A stretch of DNA of 64,000 nucleotides from Streptococcus ratti FA-1 = DSM 20564 (lineage in GTDB: Bacteria > Bacillota > Bacilli > Lactobacillales > Streptococcaceae): NCBI RefSeq assembly GCF_000286075.1, contig NZ_AJTZ01000005.1:1364001-1428000 (forward strand). Reading direction: 5' to 3'. A program made the translations under genes and the position numbers. Below the pieces are notes generated by a model that worked only from the letters and a program-made list of their open reading frames with translations, was not told the origin of the DNA and did not search any database. This document shows positions 1 through 7,218 of this stretch, piece by piece; position 1 is the first letter of the stretch; each line of letters starts with the position of its first letter.

Positions 1-437
1 ATTGTAACAAAAAAGTCCGATTTAAGCAGAATCGAACGTTAAAGCCTTATTTGAAAAAATTTTTCTTTACTTTACTAGATAGCAACCAATACTTTCACAC
101 TGGCAATTTGTTTAGCATCATTTATAATCCCTTGTAAATCATGATTTCCAGAATGGCTAACAAGATGTTCTCTTCCTAAATAGGCTGTCCTTAACATGCA
201 ACAGTGTTGTTCAGCCAATCTTTTTGCATTGTAATTTTAACAGCAATGGCGATAGTTTAATTTTAAACTATAATGAGAGTATCCCTTTCCCTGACTGTAT
301 TAAAATTATAAGGCAAAAAGCATCTATTGCCACAATCAAAAAGCCCAATCAAAAGCAAAATTGGACATTAGTCTGATCATGAAACAGCTAATTCATAGAC
401 GGAAACCAGTCTTCTTATTTTACCTAAAAAACAGCCT
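1..437. other. Intergenic region with a possible gene remnant
   Basis: I see no convincing intact gene here. On the minus strand, 75..197 encodes about 40 residues from an ATG to a stop (includes SHSGNHDLQGIINDAKQIAS), and the frame stays open upstream of that ATG for several codons. It may be the C-terminal relic of a larger protein that I cannot identify. The rest is AT-rich sequence downstream of the minus-strand ABC operon. Confidence 0.35.
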
Positions 438-1274
438 TTATTCATAAACGGATTCAATCAGGCTCTTTTTCTTTTGATAAAATTCAACGATAGGATAGGA
501 CACAGTAAGCTGCCTCAGAACATTTACAGCTTCCTGCTCATCTGAAAACAAGAGCTCGAGATTATTTTCATGAATGGATTGAATATATTTTTTTATTGCA
601 TCACTCTTACTAATAGCGTCTGCTTGAGAACTGACAAGATAGTAAACAAGCTGTTTCTCTCTGTTAATAATATCATCTACTGTTCCTTTTTGTATAATTT
701 TTCCATTTTCAATGATATAAAGATAATCTGATACACGTTCCAATTCATCTATGTTATGTGATGTGAGTAAAATAGCTGCACCAGTTGCTTTTAAACGCTT
801 TATAATATCCATCATGATTAATGCCGACGGAACATCCACTCCTGAAGTAGGTTCATCAAAAATATAGGCATCAAAATCTCCAATGGCACATTGGATGAAG
901 GAAAGTTTCTTTTTCATTCCAAAAGAATAACCAGAAATCTTACCTTTTAAGTTTTTGTAAAGACCCAATTCTTTAGACAGATTTACAGCATATGATACAT
1001 CTGTCTTTTTAAGTCGAGCAATGAATTTCAAAAATTCTAAACCCGTCCAGTCAGAATACATATTATCAGCATCAGGCATAACAGACACCGTTCCTTTTTT
1101 GACCTCTCCAGAATCACACCTATAGTAATCCATTATTAAGCCAATTAAGGTCGACTTGCCAGCACCATTTCTGCCTATAAGAGATGTAATCTTCCTATTT
1201 GATATTTGTAAACTCACCCCTCTTATAACATCATTCCTCCCAAATGATTTTATTAAATTATGACATTGGATCAT
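438..1274 (-). CDS. ABC transporter ATP-binding protein, bacteriocin self-protection type (278 aa)
   Basis: Cytoplasmic ATPase subunit of an ABC-2 type exporter. Visible motifs are Walker A GRNGAGKST near residue 35, the signature region SGYSFGMKKKLS, Walker B YIFDEPTSGVD and the switch histidine in LTSHN. An ATG at 1274 preceded by AGGGAG is preferred to the longer open frame because it starts directly after the stop of the upstream permease gene (1276). It is the last gene of a minus-strand series beginning with bhtB, and its obvious partner is the ABC-2 permease just upstream. The overall type is like BcrA/LanF immunity ATPases. A role in BHT-B immunity or export is inferred from position; general drug efflux is the alternative. 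Confidence 0.85.
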   Translation of the reverse strand: MIQCHNLIKSFGRNDVIRGVSLQISNRKITSLIGRNGAGKSTLIGLIMDYYRCDSGEVKKGTVSVMPDADNMYSDWTGLEFLKFIARLKKTDVSYAVNLSKELGLYKNLKGKISGYSFGMKKKLSFIQCAIGDFDAYIFDEPTSGVDVPSALIMMDIIKRLKATGAAILLTSHNIDELERVSDYLYIIENGKIIQKGTVDDIINREKQLVYYLVSSQADAISKSDAIKKYIQSIHENNLELLFSDEQEAVNVLRQLTVSYPIVEFYQKKKSLIESVYE

Positions 1275-1275
1275 T

Positions 1276-1944
1276 TTAAATCTCCCTTTTCTCAAATATA
1301 AGCTGCCCAGCAAAAACCAATACGGCAGATAAAAAGTATAAAATTATTATTTCCCAAGTCTTAGATAAATAATGATAAGGAAATAACCAGCGAAACGGTT
1401 CTAATATTGGCCAACTTTTAAGCAAAGAAGCTGTATAAAGTATTGGAAATAGAATGCTGAGCATCAAATTTATCAAATTTGACAAACGTTCACTACCAGC
1501 AGATACCGAAACTAACATGACTAAACTCTGAATGTAAAGGTAAAATCCCAAAATCGCTAATAAGGAATAAAAAGGAATATTAACAGTACCCTTAGTAATA
1601 AATAAGATAATCAAAGAAACAAACGTCAACACTAAAAAGTAGCTTGTTGATGCTAGATATTTAAAAAGATAGATACTACGCCGAGACAGGTAAGGTACTA
1701 AGAATCTCATCGTCTGAGATTCAATTTCTCCGGCAAGCAATCCAGAGAATAATACGGATGAAAAAAGATAACCTAAAAGGGCATAAAGAACGAATAATGA
1801 ATTAGTCAATTCACCATCCAATAAAGAGCTCACTGAAGAGGAGTGTCTCCCTATAAGATAAGAAGATATTAGAAAAAAAGCACCAACAAAAAGAGATTTT
1901 TTAGAAAAAATTTCTTTTTTAAGAGTTGTTAAAAATAATGCCAC
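1276..1944 (-). CDS. ABC-2 type permease subunit (222 aa)
   Basis: Integral membrane protein with about six hydrophobic segments and the usual short basic cytoplasmic start (LTTLKKEIFSKKS). The start is GTG at 1944 behind a strong AGGAGG. The stop is one base from the start of the following ATPase gene, so the two are translationally linked and probably form one transporter. Conserved ABC-2 features include an EIESQTMRFLVPYLSRR-type loop after the second membrane segment, which commonly contacts the ATPase. Function in self-protection against the bacteriocin encoded upstream is inferred from the operon only. Confidence 0.8.
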   Translation of the reverse strand: MALFLTTLKKEIFSKKSLFVGAFFLISSYLIGRHSSSVSSLLDGELTNSLFVLYALLGYLFSSVLFSGLLAGEIESQTMRFLVPYLSRRSIYLFKYLASTSYFLVLTFVSLIILFITKGTVNIPFYSLLAILGFYLYIQSLVMLVSVSAGSERLSNLINLMLSILFPILYTASLLKSWPILEPFRWLFPYHYLSKTWEIIILYFLSAVLVFAGQLIFEKREI

Positions 1945-2005
1945 TAGCTGCCTCCTAATCTAATCATTTTATTTGTCGCTTTACAATCTTTTCAAAAGTA
2001 AGGTT

Positions 2006-2509
2006 CTAAAAAATAAACAGAGAAAATAGACTTAATATAGAAATAACAAGGATTATGCACGACATCACACTTTTAAACATATCTTTAAAAGTGATTATTC
2101 GCGAATCTTTTCTCTTTTCTATATTAATTGGAATAAAAGAATTAACAACATAGAATGATATTATTACTGTAAGATAGTTAATCCCATAAACCAATATCTG
2201 ATCTGTAATGACTCCTAAAACCACTATCATTGGTAAAAATACTGAAGAAAGTTTTAAGGTCGATTGTATTGCATAATATCTTAGTTCACTTAATGTTTGA
2301 CTATTATAAAAAAAATATATTTTTTTCCTTTGATTTTTAAGATATTCAAAATAAGCTAAATACATAAAACCTAATATGGTAAAGATTAAAGTCAATAAAT
2401 AATCACGCTGATTATCTATTATAAAACTTGACAAAGCTAAAAAGTAAATAATGATTAAGTCATATAAAACATTTGTCCTACGGATAAATAAAAAAAATCT
2501 TCCCTTCAT
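2006..2509 (-). CDS. Membrane protein of the bhtB-linked ABC operon (167 aa)
   Basis: Small integral membrane protein with about four to five hydrophobic segments and an N-terminal basic stretch (MKGRFFLFIRRT). I do not recognise a family. The ATG at 2509 is chosen because it sits one base after the stop of the upstream gene, which implies translational coupling; a longer in-frame extension overlaps that gene and lacks a better ribosome site. It is flanked by ABC subunits on the same strand and very AT-rich like its neighbours. It may be a membrane partner of the 3142..3786 ATPase together with 2511..3149. Confidence 0.7.
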   Translation of the reverse strand: MKGRFFLFIRRTNVLYDLIIIYFLALSSFIIDNQRDYLLTLIFTILGFMYLAYFEYLKNQRKKIYFFYNSQTLSELRYYAIQSTLKLSSVFLPMIVVLGVITDQILVYGINYLTVIISFYVVNSFIPINIEKRKDSRIITFKDMFKSVMSCIILVISILSLFSLFIF

Positions 2510-2510
2510 T

Positions 2511-3149
2511 TCATCTTTCTTTTCTAGGATGTAAAATCCATAAATTAATAACAAATAATACCAAATAAATTAACAACAATCCCCAACTACTTATACTGAG
2601 AAACAAAGAAGAAATATGAATAGATAGTATTCCACGAATACTGAGGGCAAGTAATCCACAATAGAGAATCTTCATCATTGTATAAATCATCTCTTTTTTA
2701 CTATTTGACAAATATCTTGTACTCAACGAATTGATTAATGTCAAAAAAGAAAGTAAGTTAATAAAAATCAAGAAGTATTTCAAAGTATCATTAGTCACTT
2801 CTAATGGAACAAGTAGATAAAATATTAATAGGATTGATAATATAAATTTTCGATATCTATAGTAACTTCTAACCTTTTCAATTTCTAAAAATGGGAAAAA
2901 GCCTCTTAGTAATCCTAATTTTTTAAATAGCTTATCTTCTGGAATGGCCACATTACACAGACCCATCAAGAGTAAAATTAAGGAAACAATAGGAGCTAGT
3001 TTAGGATAATTTCCTAGGAAAAAAATCAGGAATTTCCCTCCTATTAATAATGAGAGAATAACTAATAATAAACTCAAAGTATTAAAGACACCATATATTT
3101 GGAATCTTTTTCTAATTAAATCAATTTCTAAAAAAAATACTTTACTCAA
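2511..3149 (-). CDS. Putative ABC transporter membrane subunit (212 aa)
   Basis: Hydrophobic protein with about six membrane segments. The frame is open to a GTG at 3179, but the more natural start is TTG at 3149, which lies about 10 nt after a GGAG and gives an N-terminus typical of an ABC permease (SKVFFLEIDLIRKRFQIYG). With this start the gene overlaps the preceding ATPase gene by 8 bp. The arrangement ATPase, permease, small membrane protein suggests these three encode one transporter and the two genes farther downstream another. No close family is recognised. Confidence 0.7.
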   Translation of the reverse strand: MSKVFFLEIDLIRKRFQIYGVFNTLSLLLVILSLLIGGKFLIFFLGNYPKLAPIVSLILLLMGLCNVAIPEDKLFKKLGLLRGFFPFLEIEKVRSYYRYRKFILSILLIFYLLVPLEVTNDTLKYFLIFINLLSFLTLINSLSTRYLSNSKKEMIYTMMKILYCGLLALSIRGILSIHISSLFLSISSWGLLLIYLVLFVINLWILHPRKER

Positions 3150-3786
3150 ATAACTCACGCTCCAACAAATCAACTTCACCGCTGTTTTTAAATCGTTTTT
3201 TCACTTTCCCATCTTCTAAATAAATAAATTCATCACAAAGATCACTCAAAGTATCTAAAATATGGGATGAAACAATAATTATAGATTTCTTTTTTAACTC
3301 AGAAAGTAATTTCTTAAGTTGATAAATATATTTAATATCTACACTATTAAATGGCTCATCTAAAACAATTAATTTGTAATCATGCAAAAAGACATTAATC
3401 AATGACAGTTTTTTTCTCATTCCCTGAGATAACTCGCTAATCAAGACATTTCTCTTTTCTTCAAGATTCAATTCTTTTAGAATATCAAGATTAGTTTTAG
3501 AAACTTTTGAATATTTTCTAATAATATCAATAAACTCTATAACTGTCATATAGTCAAAAGGCTCTAGATCTGAAGGAATATACAAGATGCTATTACTATC
3601 TAAATCAGTTACCTCAAAAGAGACATTAGCTTTCTTGAGACCAGACAGTAAATCCATGAATGTAGTCTTACCAGCACCATTTTCACCTATGAGACCAATA
3701 ATGTTGTTTTCCTTAATATTAAGAGTACTGATATTTAATTTAAAATTTGGATATTCGTGAACAATTTTATTAATTTTCAAAGTCAT
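3142..3786 (-). CDS. ABC transporter ATP-binding protein (214 aa)
   Basis: Compact ABC ATPase with Walker A GENGAGKTT near residue 34, signature ISELSQGMRKKLS, Walker B LIVLDEPFNSVD and the switch histidine in VSSHILD. AGAGG lies 5 nt before the ATG at 3786. It is the first gene after bhtB, 57 nt downstream, and is separated from it by a perfect palindrome (3803..3834). Its likely membrane partners follow immediately. Leaderless bacteriocins such as lacticin Q and aureocin A53 have dedicated ABC proteins for export and immunity, so that role is inferred here. Confidence 0.85.
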   Translation of the reverse strand: MTLKINKIVHEYPNFKLNISTLNIKENNIIGLIGENGAGKTTFMDLLSGLKKANVSFEVTDLDSNSILYIPSDLEPFDYMTVIEFIDIIRKYSKVSKTNLDILKELNLEEKRNVLISELSQGMRKKLSLINVFLHDYKLIVLDEPFNSVDIKYIYQLKKLLSELKKKSIIIVSSHILDTLSDLCDEFIYLEDGKVKKRFKNSGEVDLLERELFE

Positions 3787-3802
3787 CTAACCTCTTAAAT
3801 AA

Positions 3803-3834
3803 GATTTGTGAAATCTAATTAGATTTCACAAATC
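3803..3834 (-). terminator. Perfect 32-bp palindrome between bhtB and the ABC operon; likely partial terminator
   Basis: The two 16-nt halves (minus-strand GATTTGTGAAATCTAA and its exact complement) can form a long AU-rich stem, followed on the minus strand by TTATTT. It lies 9 nt after the bhtB stop and 16 nt before the next ATG. A weak terminator or mRNA-processing stem here would give much more bhtB than transporter mRNA, a common layout in bacteriocin operons. A dyad operator is the alternative reading. Confidence 0.65.
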
Positions 3835-3843
3835 AACAACTAA

Positions 3844-3978
3844 CTAACCACCCCAAATGGAACGGATATAGTCAAATACAGCCTCTCCCAATGAGAGGAG
3901 GAACCATTTGTTCTTCCAAGCCCATTGGACTGCTTTTGTACCGTATTTTGCAACAAATGCTAAAATTCTACCCCACAT
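3844..3978 (-). CDS. bhtB: Leaderless class II bacteriocin BHT-B (44 aa)
   Basis: The 44-residue product starts MWGRILAFVAKYGTKAVQWA and ends DYIRSIWGG. There is no leader peptide, no double-glycine and no cysteine. It has five Trp, net charge about +4, and a calculated mass near 5165 Da (about 5193 with N-formyl-Met). The AKYGTKAVQWAWKNK block is the hallmark of the aureocin A53/lacticin Q family of membrane-permeabilising leaderless bacteriocins, and from memory the peptide equals BHT-B of Streptococcus ratti. GGAAGGAG precedes the ATG by 9 nt. The gene is too short for ordinary ORF thresholds. Five ABC genes follow on the same strand, and an Rgg-type regulator plus two micro-ORFs lie upstream. 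Confidence 0.93.
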   Translation of the reverse strand: MWGRILAFVAKYGTKAVQWAWKNKWFLLSLGEAVFDYIRSIWGG

Positions 3979-4080
3979 AATAAAGTTCTCCTTCCCATCA
4001 ATTATTATAAAACTAAATATTAGCTAGCTTAAAGCTTTATAAGTAATTGAACAAAATGTATTGTAAATATTTACGTTATG

Positions 4081-4128
4081 ATTATAACATTGATTATTTC
4101 AATAATAATTTATTCGCAAATATGAAAA
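4081..4128 (-). promoter_or_regulatory. bhtB promoter with putative regulator box
   Basis: On the minus strand an extended -10 (TGTTATAAT, plus 4081..4089) has no good -35, as expected for an activator-dependent promoter. The element TTTTCATATTTGCGAATAAA (plus 4109..4128) begins exactly 42 nt before TATAAT. A near copy sits at the same distance in the divergent promoter. The resulting 5' leader of bhtB would be about 95 nt. Binding by the nearby Rgg protein is inference. Confidence 0.6.
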
Positions 4129-4142
4129 TTATTGTTAATATT

Positions 4143-4190
4143 TTTTCTTATTTGAGAAAAACAGTGTTCCGATAAGTTGACTGTTATAAT
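4143..4190 (+). promoter_or_regulatory. Promoter of the two micro-ORFs with matching regulator box
   Basis: An extended -10 TGTTATAAT ends at 4190, again without a good -35. TTTTCTTATTTGAGAAAAAC at 4143..4162 is identical at 16 of 20 positions to the box before bhtB and starts 42 nt before TATAAT, the same spacing. Conserved bases at a fixed distance in two divergent promoters are strong sequence evidence for one shared activator. Confidence 0.6.
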
Positions 4191-4220
4191 AAGTATAAAA
4201 TACAGAAAGAGGTGCTTAAT

Positions 4221-4283
4221 ATGTTTGATTGGCTTGTTAAATTATTTACTGGTGGGGGCAGTGGCGGCGGAGGTGCTTTCTAA
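4221..4283 (+). CDS. Micro-ORF 1, glycine-rich 20-residue peptide
   Basis: Encodes MFDWLVKLFTGGGSGGGGAF from an ATG preceded by AGAGGTG. The first ten residues form a short amphipathic segment (W, L, V, L, F with D and K); the rest is a Gly/Ser tail. There is no leader or cysteine. It sits just downstream of a promoter that shares its regulator box with bhtB and is followed 28 nt later by a second 20-residue ORF. It could be a signal peptide precursor, a small membrane-active peptide or merely a translated leader. I know of no match. Confidence 0.55.
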   Translation: MFDWLVKLFTGGGSGGGGAF

Positions 4284-4311
4284 TTTATTAAGATTCATAG
4301 GAGGTCTATTT

Positions 4312-4374
4312 ATGTTAAAAAGATTGTTTACATTAGCTCTTATAATTCCATACTTTTTATTGCCACTTTTATAG
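4312..4374 (+). CDS. Micro-ORF 2, small hydrophobic peptide, candidate Rgg pheromone precursor
   Basis: Encodes MLKRLFTLALIIPYFLLPLL. A perfect AGGAGGT lies 6 nt before the ATG, strong evidence that it is translated. Two basic residues followed by a fully hydrophobic body is the pattern of SHP/ComS-type precursors (about 17-34 residues) that are exported, trimmed to the C-terminal part, re-imported by Opp and bound by Rgg proteins. It is convergent with an rgg-type gene, with a shared terminator between them, an arrangement known for some rgg/shp pairs. A mature C-terminal peptide around IIPYFLLPLL would be expected; this is inference. Confidence 0.65.
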   Translation: MLKRLFTLALIIPYFLLPLL

Positions 4375-4411
4375 ATAAAAAGCAAGACTTTACACTTTAT
4401 ATAATAACTCC

Positions 4412-4449
4412 AAAAAAGGTTATCAGGAAAAACATTGATAACCTTTTTA
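4412..4449. terminator. Bidirectional terminator between micro-ORF 2 and the rgg-type gene
   Basis: AAAAAGGTTATCA and TGATAACCTTTTT form a 13-bp stem around a loop of about 10 nt, with an A-run on one side and a T-run on the other, so it works on both strands. It overlaps the stop codon of the rgg-type gene and ends the micro-ORF transcript. Confidence 0.85.
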
Positions 4450-5325
4450 TTTGTTGCTATCAAAATTCAGCAGCAACTGCTCCATATTCGCTCTGAGAAA
4501 CATAGCCATTGTTGGGTTGCCTAGCTTCTCAACCATATTAACATAATATTCTAATTCAGATTTATCAGTTATTTCTCCCTGTACGTAAGCAATTATTTGT
4601 TTCAAAAAATTGAGTGATACTATAATAAACATATCTTGGTAAGTTAAAAGTTTTTCTAAATGATTTATAAAATAGGTTGTATGGTAAAATTCTTTACCCT
4701 CAATAAGAATCATAATTAAATTTAAAAGAGCAATTTGTGCATTTTTCTTATTAGTGGGAATGGAAATATATAGCTTATTACGCTCAACAAAAGCTTTACC
4801 CAAGAAGATTAAATCCTCAACTGATAAGATAATCATCATATTGCCAAAGAGAGTAAGTTCATACTCGGTCCACTCTTCAATATTGTAAAGATAGGTCGCA
4901 AGGAATTCTTTATCCTCCTCTGATATTGTATAGCTATGATCCAAAGTATGGATAGCCACGCGGACAACTAATCTATTTAACCGGTTATAAGTATCAAAAC
5001 TTTCATAATCTCCATAAGTATCTAAAATTTTCTTTAAGCCCTCAATATCACGCTTTGACTGAAATTCTACAATCTGATTGCCTATTTTGAAAAAGTCGCT
5101 TTCTTCATAATTATTTAGGGCATGACCGAACTCCGAAAACGTCATATGAATTCCTGAAATGGCTAACAATAACTTATCTGCTGCTAACATATTTTGCCCA
5201 TTTTCAAACTTTGACAGCTGTGATACTGATAGATTTTCTCTAGCCACATCTTTTAGTTTAAGTCCCCTAGCGATTCGTAACTCTCGGTAAAGTTCCCCTA
5301 GTTCCATTGAATTGTCTACTTTCAT
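4447..5325 (-). CDS. Rgg/GadR/MutR-family transcriptional regulator (292 aa)
   Basis: An XRE-type helix-turn-helix occupies about residues 8-65 (ELRIARGLKLKDVA, then LSVSQLSKFENGQ, the recognition helix pattern typical of Rgg proteins). An all-helical C-terminal region of about 220 residues corresponds to the peptide-binding repeat domain of Rgg/PlcR-like regulators. Length is usual for Rgg. ATG at 5325 is chosen because GGGGAG lies just before it. It is convergent with the two micro-ORFs and only about 0.5 kb from bhtB, whose promoter carries a box shared with the micro-ORF promoter. A role as pheromone-responsive activator of both is inferred from family and context. Confidence 0.85.
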   Translation of the reverse strand: MKVDNSMELGELYRELRIARGLKLKDVARENLSVSQLSKFENGQNMLAADKLLLAISGIHMTFSEFGHALNNYEESDFFKIGNQIVEFQSKRDIEGLKKILDTYGDYESFDTYNRLNRLVVRVAIHTLDHSYTISEEDKEFLATYLYNIEEWTEYELTLFGNMMIILSVEDLIFLGKAFVERNKLYISIPTNKKNAQIALLNLIMILIEGKEFYHTTYFINHLEKLLTYQDMFIIVSLNFLKQIIAYVQGEITDKSELEYYVNMVEKLGNPTMAMFLRANMEQLLLNFDSNK

Positions 5326-5445
5326 AAATTCTCCCCCCTTTTTATAAAGATAATATAAAAAACTGCTAATACAATTTTTTACAGTTACTATTTTATCAAA
5401 AACCTGACCCAATATATTGTTTTTACCTGTTAAATTCTTATCAAT

Positions 5446-5488
5446 AAAAAAGAAGCGACGTCAATTCTGTTTAGTCACTTCTTTTTTT
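5446..5488 (-). terminator. Terminator downstream of treA
   Basis: On the minus strand GAAGTGAC and GTCGCTTC pair (one G-U) around a 14-nt loop, followed by TTTTTT. It lies 10 nt after the treA stop. Confidence 0.75.
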
Positions 5489-5497
5489 GTTATGTTT

Positions 5498-7126
5498 TTA
5501 AGATTTTTTTAAAATCGCCAGTGTTTGATAAGGTTTTAAGGTGATTTTTGCCGAAAGTTCGACATTATCATAATTGCTGATCAAAACTTTTCCTGCTTGA
5601 TAATTTGCTGCCAGATCAAGCTCTGCCTCAGCTGCAGAAAAATTATTGAGAACCAGCAGTTTTTGGCCTTCATATTCTCTTTCAAAGGCATAGACCTGAC
5701 TGCTGTCTGTGTAAGCTGCTTGGTAATCCCCTTGGGCTATAATCGGCAAAGTTTTGCGCAGGCGGATTAGGTTTTGATAGAATGGGAAAATTTTCCCTTT
5801 CTTTTCGTTTGCAACATTAATCTGCTGATAAGTTCTGCCGACTTTCAGCCAAGGCTCAGCCGATGAAAATCCTGCGTTGCTGCTCGCATCCCACTGCATG
5901 GGCGTGCGCGAATTATCCCGTGATTTAGCCTTAATAATATGAAAAGCTTCTTCAGGAGATTTTCCCTGATCTAACATCTCTTGATAAGCATTAAGGCTCT
6001 CAACATCCACGTAGTCAGCCATGGAATCATAGTCCGGATCAAGCATGCCGATTTCTTCACCCATATAGATATAGGGCGTTCCGCGTGACAGATGAATGCT
6101 GGATGCAAGCATGGTCGCTCCTTCATTGCGGAAATGCTCAACATCAATAAAACGATTGAGTGCGCGCGGCTGATCGTGATTATTCCAAAAAAGAGCGCTC
6201 CAGCCGTTTCCGTCACTCATGCCTTCTCCCCAAGTATGAAACAGCGTTTTTAATTCTTCAAAATCAAAGGGCTTGCGTGTCCATTTTTGACCGTTTTCAT
6301 AGTCAACCTTCAGGTGATGAAAATTAAAGACCATGGACAGTTCATGGCTGTCTGGATTGCTGTACTGCACACAATTAGGAATGTCTGTAAAACTCATTTC
6401 ACCGACGGTTATGCCATCGCTGTCATTGCCAAAGGTAGCTTTGTTCAAGAGCTTCAGATAGTCATGATTAATGGGGCGGTCAGTGTATTCTGGCTTGCCA
6501 TCAAAGGCAGGATTGTCTTTTAATTCTTCATCCTTGCCAATCAGATTGATGACATCAAAACGAAAGCCCTTGACCCCTTTATTTCGCCAGAAATTGACAA
6601 CCTTAAAAAGTTCTTCTCGCACGTGCGGATTGCGCCAGTTGAGATCAGCTTGCGTCTTATCAAATAAATGCAAATAATACTTTCCTGTATTACCAAAAGG
6701 AGCCCAGGAACTGCCGCCAAACTTAGAAACCCAGTCTGTCGGCTCATCGCGTAAAATAAAGAAATCTTGATAATAAGTATCACCTGCCAGAGCCTTTTGA
6801 AACCATTCATGGTCGGTCGAGCAATGATTGAGCACCATGTCCAGCATGATTTCAATGCCGTGCTCCTTGCCCTTGCGCGACAGCTCTTCAAAATCGTCCA
6901 TAGTCCCAAACAGAGGATTTACAGCCGTATAATCAGAAACATCATAACCATTATCACGTTGAGGGCTTGGATAGAAAGGATTGAGCCAGATAACATCAAC
7001 ACCTAATTCTTCCAAATAGGGCAATTTTTCAATAATTCCTCTTAAATCGCCAATCCCATTGCCAGTTGTATCCTTATAAGACTTTGGATAAATTTGGTAG
7101 ACAACCTTTCTTTTGTCTAATGTCAT
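5498..7126 (-). CDS. treA: Trehalose-6-phosphate hydrolase (542 aa)
   Basis: GH13 alpha-glucosidase that splits trehalose 6-phosphate, the product of the TreB PTS, into glucose and glucose 6-phosphate in the cytoplasm. Conserved regions are in order: DVIWLNPFYPSPQRDNGYDV (I), DMVLNHCS, GFRFDVINL with the catalytic Asp near residue 200, GEMSF with the acid Glu near 255, and NNHDQPR near 330. ATG at 7126 follows GAGGAGC. It lies 92 nt downstream of treB on the same strand, with a stable stem between them. Glucan 1,6-alpha-glucosidase (DexB) is the nearest alternative, but adjacency to treB and treR decides for TreA. Confidence 0.93.
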   Translation of the reverse strand: MTLDKRKVVYQIYPKSYKDTTGNGIGDLRGIIEKLPYLEELGVDVIWLNPFYPSPQRDNGYDVSDYTAVNPLFGTMDDFEELSRKGKEHGIEIMLDMVLNHCSTDHEWFQKALAGDTYYQDFFILRDEPTDWVSKFGGSSWAPFGNTGKYYLHLFDKTQADLNWRNPHVREELFKVVNFWRNKGVKGFRFDVINLIGKDEELKDNPAFDGKPEYTDRPINHDYLKLLNKATFGNDSDGITVGEMSFTDIPNCVQYSNPDSHELSMVFNFHHLKVDYENGQKWTRKPFDFEELKTLFHTWGEGMSDGNGWSALFWNNHDQPRALNRFIDVEHFRNEGATMLASSIHLSRGTPYIYMGEEIGMLDPDYDSMADYVDVESLNAYQEMLDQGKSPEEAFHIIKAKSRDNSRTPMQWDASSNAGFSSAEPWLKVGRTYQQINVANEKKGKIFPFYQNLIRLRKTLPIIAQGDYQAAYTDSSQVYAFEREYEGQKLLVLNNFSAAEAELDLAANYQAGKVLISNYDNVELSAKITLKPYQTLAILKKS

Positions 7127-7150
7127 ACTATGCTCCTCACTAATAACAAG

Positions 7151-7195
7151 AGAGCAGGACAAAGCCTACAACTCTTACGTCTAATATCCTGCTCT
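7151..7195 (-). other. treB-treA intergenic stem-loop
   Basis: AGAGCAGGA and TCCTGCTCT flank a loop of about 27 nt. There is no T-run, so it looks more like an mRNA stability or processing element in a treB-treA transcript than a terminator. Confidence 0.5.
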
Positions 7196-7218
7196 GTTAT
7201 CCATTACATTAATTTTTT

